From the NCBI GenBank assembly GCA_029891345.1, contig CM056999.1, positions 30,047,418 through 30,111,417 on the forward strand: 64,000 bases of DNA, written 5' to 3'. Positions 11,810 to 25,080 of the stretch are shown here, piece by piece. Origin of the DNA: Dryococelus australis (lineage: Eukaryota > Arthropoda > Insecta > Phasmatodea > Phasmatidae). The translations under genes and the position numbers were made by a program. The notes under the pieces were generated by a model. The model saw only the letters and a list, made by a program, of their open reading frames with translations. It searched no databases and was not told where the DNA came from. Position 1 is the stretch's first letter. Each line of letters begins with the position of its first letter.

Positions 11810-12910
11810 GGAGCTAGTCGACGGTGTTCCCGTCATGCTTCACCTCTGATGGTGAACTTCCGTTGGCGGGCACAAGCGGGTTATGTGCTGGATCTCCCCC
11901 CTGAAGTGACGCCACACATCGCGTCTCCTCTCGCTCCTCCCCGAGCTCAGCACAGCCTGTGCCGCCATGGAGTCGGGACACACCGGGACCGACTTCGTCG
12001 TCGACGGCACCCGCGGTTAGCCAGATGTGGTCTCGATGTACCCTCACCTGCCTCCTTCCCATGAGGATTGTGTATGTGGTCGGCCCGTGCATTTGTAGCA
12101 CTTGATGCGGCGCACTCCATCGCGCTGCTAACCCTGCACAAAATTCATTCTTTGCAGTGGACTGGGGGTGCGCCCGTACATACACCACTTGTCCTTCATG
12201 CAGTTTTGACGATGGTCGGTTTGTGACCGGTAGCCATCTTGCCGCATATCAATCCTGCTGTTGTCTCACTTTGCGGAAGCATCTTTGCCTTTGTCGTCGC
12301 TGTGTGTCAGTGCTCGGAATTTCGCTGCTGTCCTCTCGTTGCGAACATTTTGCCTACCCCGGTAGGCGTATATTATGGCCTAAGAATACCTCGGCAGGTG
12401 ACCTTCCAGTTGCCGCGTTTATTCTTCTCCTGAGTGTGTAGAGGATGGCGGGAATGTGGTCCTCCCAGGTGGCGTGGTGTTCGCGTACACGTAACTGTAG
12501 TTGAACTTTTATTTCTTGGTTCCTTCTCTCCGTCAGGTTGGCCCTCGGAGGATACATGGTAGTTGTGATGTGATTAATGCCCCATCTGGTACATAGCTCT
12601 CTCCACTTCTGGCCAGTAAACTGCATACCATTATCTATTATCAGGTTACGCGGAAATCCCCAGCACAGGAAAAATTGCTCCTCTTAAACTCTTGTCACAT
12701 TCCTTGCGCTCGCCCCGATAGTGGGGTATGCCTCCGGCCATCACGAAAAATTATCAGTCACCAAAACTAGAAATAGTTTACCTAATCTTTTCCTTGGGTA
12801 TGGGGCCATAAAGTCCAAGTATACCATCGTGAATGGTTTACGGGGCATGCGTGGCTGCTGTTTCTGCCTCCCATCTGCACGACGTGTCTTGTACAAGTTA
12901 CATTCCTGAC
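11810..12910 (-). pseudogene. gypsy 1 integrase region
   Basis: The integrase core reads YLDFMAPYPRKRLGKLFLVL around 12,760-12,820 (minus strand) and later MYPPRANLTERRNQEIKVQL around 12,500-12,560, the asparagine/glutamate part of the catalytic core. The C-terminal segment (about 11,900-12,120) contains GPTTYTILMGRRQVRVHRDH, a typical end-of-integrase beta-barrel. The Zn-binding N-terminal domain is expected near 12,900-13,060 and is only faintly visible. Fossil. Confidence 0.82.
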
Positions 12911-13399
12911 ATTGTCGTACTTATCTCCTTGTGTCCCTGCTTAATCCTGGCCATAAAAATGGTCCCGTACGTTCCTGACCGTCTGTTCAACACCTGGGTG
13001 TCCATCCACGCTGCCACAGTGGAATAGGTGAAGACTTGATCCCTCGCACACGTGGGGACATACACCCTCCATTTCCCCGGCTGTTGAACCGAGCAGGTCT
13101 CCAACCTGCCGTCTACGACGCGCCATCCCTCCACTTCTCGGTATTCACATTGTCTCGTCTTTTCCTGCGTGAATCGGTAGCTTCTTTGTGCCGTAACGAC
13201 TCCCCTGTACAAATCGCTAATCAGACCCTCATTGTTGGCGGCTCTGATACTGGGTCGCGAGAATTTGGCGGTAAAATATCCTCCCATCCTGCTTCATCCC
13301 GGACAATTACCCCATTGTTTGCATTGTGTGACAACGCGTCCGCCAGTTCATTTTCTTTTCCGGGCACATGTTACGCTACGAAATCGTACGCCTGCAAGG

Positions 13400-13720
13400 T
13401 TAATGCCCATCACGTCAACTTACTCCTTGCTTCTCGCATACCATGCAACCACACAAGGCACCTGTTTTCGGTCGGTAGTGTGAATCTCTGATACTCGAGG
13501 AGGCGTTTGCCGTATTTCTTGACCGCCCATATGACTGCCAGGCATTCTCTCTCATTGACATTATAACATTTCTCAGCCTGCCCCAGTTTCGCGCTCACGA
13601 AGTCGATAACATGTTTCTCCCCACTGTCGCTAACATGGTACAATACTGTGCCAACTCCCTCCTGCCTTGCGTCAGTTTGAAGGTACAAATAATGGCTCAC
13701 GTCGCAACGTGCTAGTATCG
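13400..13720 (-). pseudogene. gypsy 1 RNase H region
   Basis: The minus strand shows LQTDARQEGVGTVLYH, the first Asp block of RNase H, and FVSAKLGQAEKCYNVNEREC followed by LAVIWAVKKYGKRLLEYQRF, the helix typical of gypsy RNase H. It lies between RT and integrase as expected. Fossil. Confidence 0.88.
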
Positions 13721-13899
13721 GACATGATCTGATTTCGCGCTTGATATCTGATAATGCTTTCTCCGTCTCGCTTGTCCACTGAAACCGTTTCTACGGTGGC
13801 AGCTGCTCAGTCAAAAGTGCAGTGATTGTTGCGAACCTTGGGATGTGGTCTCACAACCAATTTACGAGTCCGAAAAACTTCAATAGCTGCTTGCGTGTT

Positions 13900-14560
13900 T
13901 TAGGCGGTGGGTAATTGTCAATGAGAATTTATTGTTTCGAATTTAGCCGGTTTCCCTCCTGATCCGCTACATGGCCTAAGAAATCAATGCTGGTTTTACC
14001 CACTTGGCATTTCACAATCGAGCATGCGAGGCCATTGATTGCAAAAGCCTCTCCAGGACTACTTCCAGCTGTTTGACCAGATAATTACGTCATCGAGATA
14101 CGCCAGCGTATACTCTCCAATAATTCCATCCAGCACACGTGCCATCATTGCCTGGAATGTCGCGGGTGCACATTTTAAACCAAATGGCATCGCACAGGAT
14201 TGAAAACGCCGGCCATTTGGGACTGTGAAAGTGGTTTGGGGCCTGTCCTCCAGTATCACAGGCACCTGCCAATATATGCTCTTCAAATCCAAGGATGTCC
14301 AAACTTCCGCCTGCTCTAGCGTGCTCAATGCGTCTTTCACGCTTATGTATGGTGGAAGTGCACTACATGTTACTTGGTTCGATGGTCGGGAATCTACACA
14401 GAATCGCCAAGTTCCATCTTTTTTGGAGCTAATGTGATAGCGGAATTAAACTGACTATCCGTCGACTCGATCACTCCATCGTCAAGCATCGCCTGAATTT
14501 GCCTTTTTATTGTCCACATTTGGTGTGGCAAGTAGCCTCGCGGGATGGTGTGTACCGGCT
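13900..14560 (-). pseudogene. gypsy 1 reverse transcriptase region
   Basis: The minus strand contains the RT blocks FTVPNGRRFQ, CAMPFGLKCAPATFQAMM and the polymerase motif YLDDVIIWS (about 14,085-14,110). VWTSLDLKSIYWQVPV is the first Asp block. Together these are diagnostic for Ty3/gypsy RT. Fossil. Confidence 0.92.
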
Positions 14561-14990
14561 TTTCATCTACCAATGATATTGCATGCTCAGCGACGGTGGT
14601 GCTCTTCGATGCATCGTTTCCGCCATATACACTGCGGCGTTTGTCAAGGACACGCTGAAATGCGACCTGATATTCGCGCGGGACCTGGTTGTCAAATTCC
14701 CCTAGATTGACCTCGGGTAGGCTATCCATCGGGCAGCGGTCCAGGTTGTACACAGTGCATCTTTCTGTCGCACCAAAATGTATTCTCCCTGCGGCTGGCT
14801 CCACGATTGTGTGTTGTCCTGTTAAACATGGTATCCCCAATATAGATCCTCGCATATTTCTGGTGTAACAATGACCGTTGTTTTCGATTCAGTGTCACGG
14901 ACTTGGACCGTTACTATCTGCGGCCTATCCTGCGGCCATACTACAACGCTCGTTCATGGCCAACCGAATCACGTGGTCTTTAGGCGTCAC
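14560..14990 (-). pseudogene. gypsy 1 protease-RT linker region
   Basis: The minus-strand peptide contains GSILGIPCLTGQ (end of a retropepsin-like domain) and later VDEKPVHTIPRGYLPHQMW, the standard entry into gypsy RT ('PIRQRPRRLP' region). Recognisable gypsy sequence ends near 14,990. Confidence 0.72.
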
Positions 14991-17900
14991 GTCCTGCTCG
15001 TCTTTAAAAAAAAAACCGCTTCCCTGCATTTTCTTCCAGGAAATGATGTAAAAATCATAGTTGCCCTTCATAGTACAAAAAATTGAACTGAAGACTGTAG
15101 GCCTATCGATTCTTCTCAACTGCATTTACAAGTACAGTATAATTCCGTGAGACATGTTGAACTTGTGATTTCTACATATTTTTGTTTGTTTCCAAAGGAA
15201 AAAGTTAAGTGTGTGCATAATGAAAGTAACAGAGGCCTAATATTTCTGTTCTGCTGTCCATGTAGGACTCATCAACTGTAAAGAATTAAAATATAGGGTA
15301 ATTGTCGGGCTACAATTGTCATATACCTAACACATTCACAGTTATGCCGGTATGGCATAGCCCTAACGCGCATGACACGACTGCCAACAGCCAATGAAAT
15401 ACACGATAGATAGTCATAAACCCAACCGATTCTGTCGTCCAACCAGCAGTTTTGGATTAGAAATGATTTCTGTTCTTCTTCGTGTCGTGCGGCACGACGC
15501 ACAGAATGTACAACCTTGCAAAATAAAATTGTACTGCAAGCTTTCCCTACAATGGTAAATATGCAGCTTAAAAGAAAGATAAATTGAAAATTAAATTAAT
15601 GTATCTAACTCTTAAAAGTAATAATTTTACCTTTGTATGTATTAGCGATACCAATTTTCCACCTTTAAGCATTAAAAATTCCGCTTTTGTTCACCACCCT
15701 TGAAACTAGCGTAGCCTATCAGCGCATTCTAAATAAATAGGTTAAATGCCGAGAGTGTGGTGTCGGCCGTGCTGTAATTTCAAGTAGTCACATTGAAATG
15801 TATCGTGGTTGCGTTTTTGGTCTTGTCGTGCTTTGTCGGTCAGGGCTATGTGATTCTGGCATTACAACGATACGCACATTCTCAAAACAAACACAGTGGC
15901 CTGGCAACAGTTGACATAACGATAATATTATTTTGTTTATGTTGCTACATTTGTTCCAAATAAATTAAGTTCAAAAGTTCAAAAATATTTATTTTTGATT
16001 GATCTGAGACGTTTTTAAAATGAGAAATAACTTTCATTGCAGTTTTTACTGTAAGCGTCACCTAAAAAAGTTGTTGCAAAACTTCTGTGGTTGCGATTAT
16101 CCAGAAATAAACAAAAGAAAATATCTGCGCTAGAAATAAGGTTAACATACACACTTTCTTAATTCGTAGGTAAGTTTTTCATTTGATATCATAGTACAAG
16201 TGTCAGGGCTATTGATTGGCTAAATACTGACACACAGCGATAGTAACAAGGAAAGTTTAAGCAAATGGAACTCGCCTTGTTACTATAACTGTACTTATGT
16301 AAGTGATTATCGCTATGCTTGATTGTAGCCACTCTAACTGAAAACAAGCAGTTCAACTCTTATGTATAACTGTGCTGTGTTAGTGATGTGCATATAGCAA
16401 GATTAGGCCAGCCTTGACAAGTGGTATATTTGGACACTGCTATGCATACAAATTCATAACTACTTCGTCACATTGGTATGTAAGTAACTTTTAGATTCTA
16501 AGATTCACAGTAGTGGGGAGGACTATTAATTCAAGGGAAATTGTCGGGTAAAATTAGTAAAACAAATGAGAAAACCAAAAAAGAATCTAATACTGTAAGA
16601 CAAAATATGGGTTAACAAATACAAGAAATAATTCCCTAAAAGTGAATTCATGCAAAATTATATGTACTACCACTCTGATTCCCACAGCGTAAGCTATAGC
16701 TTGCGCAGAGAACTCACATCAATTTATCAGCTACATAATTTGTTTTACCTGTTTAATAGTAATGGCCCAACAATATAGGAAGCAAGAAAATTGCTGTCTG
16801 TCTACATGCTCGCAGTCGCTTGTGCTTCGGAAAGCAGATTGGCACAGATCTTGTTTGAAATCACGTTTCGGGAGCTTTATTTCAGGTCACGCAATATTTT
16901 AGTTTATCCATATAAACTTGCATACACTTCTTTTACTGACTTATTTTCTTGCTGGTGAGTAGTCTGGTTTCCATAATGAGCATGGCCACAAATTCTAACG
17001 ATAAATATCACACGTAATGCTAGTTAACAATGTAATTTCGTCTAAGACATGTTGTCGTTATAAAACTCCCTTAGCATGACACACGTCAACACTGGTGGTT
17101 AACCTTTACATAACTCCAATATTTTTCTACCGGAACCGCATAACACCATGAAATATGACCACAAGTTTTATAAACAGTAACATGCGCAAAACAAATATAC
17201 CCCACAAACCCATCTAATGAGTCCTTCTAATGATATTAGAAAATCGCCAAACGTAGAACTGTCTAATAGCAATAATTTATTTATAGACCTTTGTTTACGT
17301 TTGCAAAGAAGTGCTCTGATATTTTAATTTTGCTTTTTCTAAACATTGATTCGTCGTAAAAGCTGTAATTAATATATGTGAACGGGAAAAATTAATTTCT
17401 GTGATAATTTTTATTTTAGTATTGTTATTCATTGTACAAAGATACTCTTAGTGAATAATAATATGAAAGCTGTACGTTTTAAGTAATGATAATGCTTTAT
17501 TTGACTGAAACCATGCAATATTACCCAAACTGCTCCTGGCCTTGAGGTTGTATGGGGTACCAAGCCATCAGCATCTTCGTTGTGAGTGAGTAATCAGCTA
17601 TTGTCACTGTGAATAGGTTGACAAGGGCAGTAGCATCCTTGAGGTAGTAGTTTGTAAAGTTTCTCGGAGGGGAAGGAGGAGTGCTGGAATTGTAGCAGAA
17701 GTTGACAACATTGCGTATTTTCCCCGTGTAATTGGTTCGCTGGATTGCACATTACATAAAATATAGTAATTTTTTAAGTAAAATATGTGATTTCCCTTCC
17801 AGTAAGATGCCTGGCAGGGATGAAATGTGGGCAAATGTAAATGCAGTTTGCTTTTTGTACGTGTATGCATGTGTGTATACACTCATACATACATACACAC

Positions 17901-19502
17901 ATTCATACACACACATGGTGTGACAGTTGGGTATATATAAGCATTAAATACCAAATATGTTTTTAAAGTGTGATGTACCGCATGGTTCCTGGCCAAGAAA
18001 GTATTTGTCGTCCTTGGTGTTCTGTATTTAATGAAATGTAAATTACATACTCGCCTTTATCCACCTGTGCCAGCTTTGGTGGGGGACTATTATTAAGAGT
18101 TTGCTTCGAGTTCCACTTCTAAGACTGACTAAGCAGCTTTGATTGCTCTTGGTCTCAAGCTGGAATCTCATTGTGACATTTCTTGCTTTATTCTACTCTA
18201 TAGGATGTTGCAGTTACCAGAGATAGCGTGCAAATACATGTACCTAACAACTCAGTGTAATAGTCATCTGAATATGGGGTTACATTTTGCAAACTTCTAC
18301 ACGCGCTTGTCTGAAGGACAGCAGAAGATTTATTTGGAATTCTAGTTGAATTAATTTTTGGAGTCGTGACATGGTAAGACTAATTGTGTGGTGCTAACGG
18401 CAGGTGGCCACATATTGTACCAGTAACCTCTAGTTTTCTATTTAGGATTGTTTTCTTGACTGTTAAAACATGTAAAAAGGCTTTTGACGGTAAAGTGAGC
18501 ACTTTCGAAATAAACCTTAGAAAAAAGTCACTGCCTGTACCTGCATATATTTACGGGAAGTGACATGCGACCAGTAAAGTTGGTAACGAATGGAATGTAG
18601 CTCCGTTTCTTAACATCGAATAAAAAATGTTAGACAAACATTTGTGATAACTTAAATTATTTCTTGCGCTCTTTCTTTTTCTAATGCATCGAAGTGTACA
18701 AATAAGTAGATTTTTATAACATTTTCTTTTCTAATAAATTCACAATTTCACTTGACCGACACGTGACTACAGTGACGAGAGCCATGACAATGTTAATTTT
18801 ACATTAGGCGGAAGAATACAAAACGTGCATACATGTAGATCTTAAGCAGGGCTTTCAAAAGTGCTCATTTTAACGTGAACAGCCTATACACTCATTGACT
18901 GCTTATCAGCCAAATTCAAACCAGTATTTTTCTTTGTTTCAGGTTGCAGTGAAGTAACATGAAGAGAGAAAATTTTGTTACATTAAATAGTTGTGGCAAA
19001 CAAGGAAATTAATATTTGTGTAATTTTGCTTATGTTCTCTTTTGTCATTCTACATAAGTTATACGTTACATTCGCAAATTGAATAAACTTAGAAAATAAA
19101 CTGTGTAAATTTTTTTTTCTTAGCAGCTGCCTGCCAACAGATACTCTCAAGTACAAGTAAAATGCCGTTATAACATTTCTGAAGTGCCCCGAGAAATGTG
19201 CCATATTTAGGAAGGGAAAACTTTAAATGAGGGTAACTTTGTATTGAAAGACGTGTTTGTGAAGGAAGGGTCGGCAGCTTACTATGCAGGGAAAGGTTAT
19301 AAGAGCGTATTTTATAACATGGTTCCACTGTAACTGCTTTGGGACAAAGCACGTAAACACTGCAGGTTAAAGGTGCCGAAGGAGTTCAAAATTAGATTTT
19401 TTGATCCTACATTTATTACGACATTTACTGGTAAGTGACAACAGACTATAAAAACCATTATGTATATAGTCAAATTACCAAAAGTAGATAGAATACACAA
19501 CT
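14991..19502. other. long AT-rich stretch without a recognised gene
   Basis: I found no coding exon, RNA gene or complete transposon. It holds short microsatellites (CA/TA-rich at about 17,866-17,918) and a small perfect palindrome GTCGTGCGGCACGAC near 15,483-15,498. Open frames of 60-90 codons have no family resemblance. It may be intergenic or old intronic sequence. Confidence 0.45.
17866..17918. repeat. imperfect CA/CATA microsatellite
   Basis: A run built from repeated CATA and CACA steps, interrupted by TT. Simple repeat. Confidence 0.7.
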
Positions 19503-19655
19503 ATGTGCTCACAGGCTGGTACTCATGAATACATACACGCACACAAAAGTCAGACTTAACATATTTTCAACGTGACTACACATCCGCGTGGAAAATATGT
19601 CCATCTGACTTGTGTGCGTCCGTCTATTTATGAGAATCACACTGTGAGTACTTGT
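19503..19655. repeat. foldback (inverted) repeat, MITE-like
   Basis: Two arms of about 65-70 bases face each other around a loop of about 15 bases near 19,570-19,582. Matching blocks in the left arm and the complement of the right arm include CGCACACA, AGTCAGA, ACATATTTTC and CTCACAG. The arms differ at scattered places, so it has aged. No coding capacity. Its outer ends are not sharply defined. Confidence 0.7.
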
Positions 19656-19863
19656 GTATTATATCTGCTGTTGATGGTGTAATTAATACTGGCCTAGCAG
19701 CACATTCCCACCATATTAATAATGCTGAAGTTACATGCCTCACGATTTAAAAATGTGCATGTGTCTATTGTAAGCTCTCTTAGCAAATGTTGTGGATAAA
19801 ATAAAATGAAACAAATTGTGCAGTTTTGTGAGTAAGTTATATCAACAGAATGAATGCATTTTG

Positions 19864-19897
<34 letters not shown>

Positions 19898-19924
19898 CAC
19901 ATATGTATATATATATATATATAT
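19864..19924. repeat. interrupted (TA)n microsatellite
   Basis: Two TA tracts separated by an ACATATACACATATG spacer. Confidence 0.9.
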
Positions 19925-19969
19925 TGTAATCATAAATGCAATATAATAACTCAAATCATCAATTTTCAA

Positions 19970-20036
19970 TTAGTATTGCAATTAGTATTGCAATACTAAT
20001 ATTAGTATTAATTAGTAATGCAATTAGTATTGCATT
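19970..20036. repeat. short ATTAGTATTGCA repeats
   Basis: The 12-base motif ATTAGTATTGCA recurs at least three times, and one copy is inverted (TGCAATACTAAT), so the segment can fold. Confidence 0.75.
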
Positions 20037-23000
20037 CAGTCTGTGCAAATAACTATGATTCTGACCCATATTTTCCAATCAGTAAAAATTCCTCTAATTA
20101 CCAACAAATAACCAAGATGTACCAACAGGAAATTGTGATGACATGTCATGCATGCTTGTAAGGCATCATGACTCTGCCCTTGACAGGATTTCTCCTGTAT
20201 TCATGATGTACCCCTTAAAGATGTAAGAGACTAGAGAACTAAAATCCCAATAACCATACTTGTAAATTCGTTTTATGTAAAAATTGGTGTATATAGATAA
20301 ATTTGTGTTCTAAAAGAAAGTGAAAACTGTTTAGGCCTACATGGCTATATACAACAAAATAAAGAGTCCCCCAGTAAATACTTCTGAGTAATTACAAATC
20401 ACTGGACAATTATATTTTGTAGTTGTTTTCAGATATTCACAACCTCGCTGTACTTCCAAGTTTTGTAAAAGAAAATGAGAAGTAGAATTTGAATCTTATG
20501 AGATTGAGAATTAAATAACATAATATGTGTATAAGCTATTTCTATACCTATCTGTACAAACACAAAGCATTATTTTACTATAATGAAGAATGTTTTTATC
20601 AGTGTTCTGAAGTCTGTAAATTAAAATCAAGACGTGTTAAAAATACTACCGTGAAAATTACACATTCATTAACTATACCTTCATTAAATATTGGTGTTGG
20701 TTTGTAAGCACTGACTTTATATATATATATATATATAATGCATTTCCTCAGTGCCCTACTCTTCTAAGATCAATCACAAGTAAATAAGTTTTGCTAATGT
20801 TTTCACTAGTGATTATAATGGAAGGCCTAGGATACATTCACCGTAGCGTTCCCGTGACAAAATAACGGTGACATTACCGTGTAAGTATGAAAATCTTCCG
20901 GCTACAACCGCAGTAAGAAAACTGTTACGCGACTAATGAGAAACGATCACAAAAAAGACAGGCTGTACATGTATCGCGGATATTCACAAACAGTGTGTTG
21001 GCTAACCTGATGTTTATTTTTGTTTATTGGCTTGTGATGAAAAAAGTTTTGCGTGAATCGTGTTTCAGGATATTTAAATTGTGGTGTACATGTTAATAAT
21101 TGCATTGACTATTTAAATAAACGGAAATCGGAACTGCACCACTAGGTTAATTTAATAACTGTGTTCTTGTTACAAGCTTACTCTGCACGGACTCTCGTAG
21201 TTGGAAATGTCTGGTGATTGGCCGGCGTAGAACTCGCTGTAAGAGAATTGAAAATATTCAATACTCTTTACGCCGCTACCGCGAGCAGGCCACTATCTTA
21301 CGCCGTTATGTTGTCGTGTTGTAGCTGCTCCCATATACAAGTGTGGGTTCAATTTTTTTATTGTTTTTTCTCACGTTGTTAATATTCTCCCCATTGTCAA
21401 CATATTGCACAGTTAGTAAAAAAGCCCACTGAAATTAGTCTTTTATGTACTGTAATAATTCACATAGGCTATTTCATACAAGCGCTGGTATTGCAGAACC
21501 GGATTGGAAAACTATGTCCCAAATCATAAGAATTCAATTACTCTAAGTTAATCAATTACTCCAAATTTTAAAAGCACGCCTCCGCACTAATTTAATCAGG
21601 TCGTACCTATATATTGTAAGTTACCATTATTTTCACCGCATGCTTTTCTTACGAGATAAAATTTTAATGACAATGTATGCTGTGAAACTGATTCATTACA
21701 CTTAAAAAAAAACTATTATTGACAGTACATTAACAATGCTATAAGGTTAGTTATTTTATTTCGCGCACATGAATGAAATAGAATGAAGGTCTTGACAAAC
21801 AAGCCATTAAAAACATTCGTGGCATTCTCCATGTGCAATATTGAGCAATTTAGTGGTGTTATTTATTATTTAACTGTGACATATGTACTGTGATACAAAC
21901 GTGTGTTTAACTGGTTAAGGGAGCGTTATATAAATATTCACATGTACAAGAAATTAGTCATACAATATACTGGCACCAATATAATTGCACATGCCTGACA
22001 AAAATTTCTTTATAATTCTTTAGGATTTCACTTTTATCGTGTGCGGTAACTTGATGGACGTTTCTTTTTGGATCATCGTATTTTAATTTCTAGCTTCCTA
22101 CATTTCTATACACGCTCCCCCAGGACAGGTCCAGGCCTTCTGTTTCTCTTATTTTCGAGCAAGTGTTTAACCTCTTCAATTAAAATTATAACATGCTATT
22201 CAGTGCCAGTGACATTATCACTACTCTCACTTTTCGTTTTATAATCTGCCATTTCACTGACATAAACCAAAACAAAATTCAAGTCATAAGACGATGTTTA
22301 TTAAACTATGTTTTTTTTACATCTTATTTACTCTATGCATTAGCACATGGCACTTCGAGGTTGAACAAATGCGCATTTGTAGACAGCTAATCACAACACA
22401 CTTTAATAGTTTTTTGCTAACGAGTAGATATTTCATCTGGAATTTGTAACGGATCCACTCGTAAATTAACAGACACCACAAAAAGGTGTTGTAAAATGCG
22501 CCACCAACTTTAACGAATGGTTAGCCTTAACGAATGGTTAAGTTACGAGGACTTTAAACGAGAAGTTGTAAAAATGGCCCTTAATGGTTAATAGTAAACT
22601 TTTCCGTGAGTAGCCCAATATCAGTGAATTTCTATTTATGAAATTCCGAGCTAAATAAAGATTCGTGTTATAAGCAGCCAGCACTTCTGTCTTTTTTCTG
22701 ACGCCATACAGCTATCATTTAGCTATCATAAAACGGTATTGGCATTGTGAAAACTCAAGGAAACTAACTGAACTGATTCGTACTACACCTTGGATGGGTT
22801 TAGCTGATTTAGAGATAAATTGAACACACATCGAATAATGTTTTCAACCTCCAACCTGTGTGTGACACGATATAAACCATTAAATTATTAATAGCTGTTT
22901 GTACTATCATGTTATTAAAATTAGTATTTAAATATCCCATGTAAGAGTAACATACATAAATGGATTATGATTTCGTATAATCACGTCACTGGCAAATTTA

Positions 23001-23102
23001 CATCACAAAATAACATAGTCTTTTATGTATAGAAAATATTTATTTACTCTTTCTTTGATTCCATTGAATGTGCCCAGTTTTAAACATAAACAAATAATCC
23101 TA
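20037..23102. other. no recognised feature; 3' side of the esterase gene
   Basis: This lies downstream of the esterase gene on its own strand. A short (TA)n occurs near 20,720-20,737. A partly CpG-containing stretch at 21,180-21,320 stands out from its AT-rich surroundings, but I see no exon or promoter in it. Confidence 0.4.
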
Positions 23103-23108
23103 TTTATT
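23103..23108 (-). promoter_or_regulatory. candidate poly(A) signal of the esterase gene
   Basis: AATAAA on the minus strand, 280 bases past the esterase stop codon. A second AATAAA lies at about 23,039-23,044. In AT-rich DNA this hexamer is common, so the assignment rests on position only. Confidence 0.35.
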
Positions 23109-23387
23109 TCACTGTAAAGCGGAATAGGACTACAATATTTCAGTAGTAATAATTATACTTCTTAATATTTACTTAAGAAGTTGCTACTACTGACAAAACA
23201 GTAGAAATGAATTGAAATATAGTATCTTTGGTAAGGTAATTCACTAAACGTAAGTAGACATAAATGTTATATAAATTAAATTCAGTCAAAACGTTAAAAT
23301 ATATTAAGTGATTCCACTGCAACACTATTTAGTGTTTTGCAAACAAATACCACTTTTAAAAAAATCAAAATTGTAGATATGACAATT

Positions 23388-23553
23388 CTAATTTTTCTGA
23401 GGTAAGAACTCTCTGTATAGGTCTCCTAGAAACTTCGTTCTTCGCTTGAACATATCAGTTTCCATTTTTAAGCCCCCGTTTATTTTCAGATAGCTGAATT
23501 TTTCTTTTGTTGCTGGTGTCCATGTGCTGTCCACTGAGCTACACGATGGATTC
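23388..23553 (-). CDS. carboxylesterase, terminal coding exon
   Basis: The last coding exon of a carboxylesterase (COE, alpha/beta-hydrolase fold) gene; enzymes of this family cleave carboxylic esters of hormones, xenobiotics or lipids. The acceptor is a T-rich tract ending ttgttacag at 23,554-23,562, and the stop is TAG at 23,388-23,390. The exon gives the last base of the Gly codon and 54 further residues: NPSCSSVDSTWTPATKEKF begins it, so that with the upstream exon the joined text reads FAKTGNP, the signature conserved near the C-terminus of insect esterases. It continues YLKINGGLKM and ends FLGDLYREFLPQKN, a typical esterase C-terminus. The phase-2 junction with the upstream exon is exact. 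No frame damage. There is no C-terminal membrane anchor or KDEL-type signal. Which esterase clade (juvenile-hormone-esterase-like, E4-like or other) cannot be decided from the C-terminus. Confidence 0.9.
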
Positions 23554-24950
23554 CTGTAACAAAAAAATTCTGCTTAGGCTTAAACTGTGCCAGTGGTCTA
23601 CATAATCTGTGAAGTAAATATTGGGGTTTAATTGTGTACATAGCCTTTGTGTATGCATGTGTGGCGAAATTTAACTTTATAGATCTGTAGTACGAAAAAA
23701 TATTGAAATAATTTAAAGGAAAAATATGTGGGTAGAATATTTAACCTCTAATTGGTTATGTCGAACTAACTTCACATTTATTTTTTCGCTTGTGGAACTT
23801 TTTTTTAAGGCGATTGTAATATTTTACAAGCCAAATCGGCGTGCCGTTTACTTAGTTAATTAAATGTTGTGATTTTTAGGAGAGTTTTATTTGATATAAA
23901 TAGCTATTAATAACCTTATTGCCTTTATAACACAATTTTGTGTAATCGTTCACATTATGTACATGTATGCCCTTCATTCTTTAAAATGTAGAGGTTTTAA
24001 TAGTCTTACGTCCAATTGCAATTCCAAACAGAGTTTGCTAAGTATACAAAACTTTTATAAATTTCAAGTCATTATATTTTATGCTATATTTATACATACA
24101 GCTGTCAGAATACACAGTTAGTACCAAATATATCGTGGACAAATACTGAGATCTGAAGCAAAATTAATGTACAAACATTATTTTTTCTTTACCGAACCAC
24201 TCGACCACTGGATTAAGTACTCTGTAAGTCAGTAAAAAATATATATATGACTTACTGATGCATAATGCATTAAATGTATAAAAATACTCAACTTATATAT
24301 TTTTTATTTTATCCTATTAGTATTTTTATCCACGAATACATCTCTCCATTAACACTGCACCTATCCAAGCCAAACTTAACTGTTAACGACTTTAAATTGC
24401 CAATTATTTTAAACAGTAATTAATTTTATTTCTGCAATCACAAAGGAAAATCGTGGCTTTTTAATAAATACCATTTGCAACGCACTATTATACGCATTTC
24501 TCAACATTTTCTGTACATATTTAAGAATAAATTAAGCTTTTTGAATAATAGCAATATATTTGTCATATATTTTAGGCGCATCGTTTTAGTATTAATTTAT
24601 GTCAAAATTATGCATTAAATTTAAATTGTGTAACGAAAAGTGTACTGAGTGCGGAAAGTTATTGCACATGCTTAATACAAATTTGTTATAAAATCCGCTT
24701 TGTTGAGAAAGAGCTACTGTATTTAGTTTCTATCTCCGATGGCATGCAACCTTTAAAAACGCTTGGTTATTTTATAACAAAAGAATATTTTCACTCATTT
24801 ATATTTTGGTTAAAATTTCCTCTGATAAACCCCTGTGACAGGTGGTTTAAGTAGAGGCGCTTGTGTGTGTTGGTTGTCGTCTTTATGTAACATACTAATA
24901 TGCATCAAGGAAGTGATCTCTTGCTATAGTCACTAGTAATATGCACGTAC
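23554..24950 (-). other. esterase intron (last)
   Basis: A phase-2 GT-AG intron of 1,397 bases (donor GG|GTACGTGC, acceptor TTGTTACAG|G). It is AT-rich with no repeat or RNA gene that I recognise. Confidence 0.85.
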
Positions 24951-25080
24951 CCTGTTTTCGCGAACTGTGTCCATAGTTTGACCATGTTGGCTCGCACCAC
25001 CGAGTCCGGACTTCCAGGTGGGAAGCTGCGTTTCTGTGCACCTTGGAACAAATACTCAATGTCGCTTCCATGAGCAGCCC
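24951..25080 (-). CDS. carboxylesterase, penultimate coding exon (catalytic His)
   Basis: A 130-base exon that reads, with one base from the exon before, GAAHGSDIEYLFQGAQKR, then SVVRANMVKLWTQFAKTG. The block G-x-x-H-G-x-D/E is the established catalytic-histidine motif of the carboxylesterase family, and VKLWTQFAKTG is the helix that follows it in insect members. Acceptor: cttcacag|GGGCTGCT; donor: ACAGG|GTACG. Phase in 1, phase out 2, both matching the neighbouring exons. The catalytic Ser (G-E-S-A-G block) and acidic residue must lie in exons outside the recognised part. The exon appears intact and under coding constraint. Confidence 0.95.

Larger units (their letters stand above)
11050..14990 (-). 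mobile_element. Ty3/gypsy LTR retrotransposon fossil 1
   Basis: The pol gene of a Ty3/gypsy element lies on the minus strand in the canonical order protease-end, reverse transcriptase, RNase H, integrase (reading from high to low coordinates). The order RT-RNase H-integrase places it in Ty3/gypsy rather than Ty1/copia. No gag was recognised beyond about 14,990, and LTRs were not fixed, so the copy looks incomplete. It is broken, with roughly ten or more interruptions, and is an old fossil. It differs clearly in sequence from the gypsy element at 34.8-57.3 kb. Confidence 0.88.
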
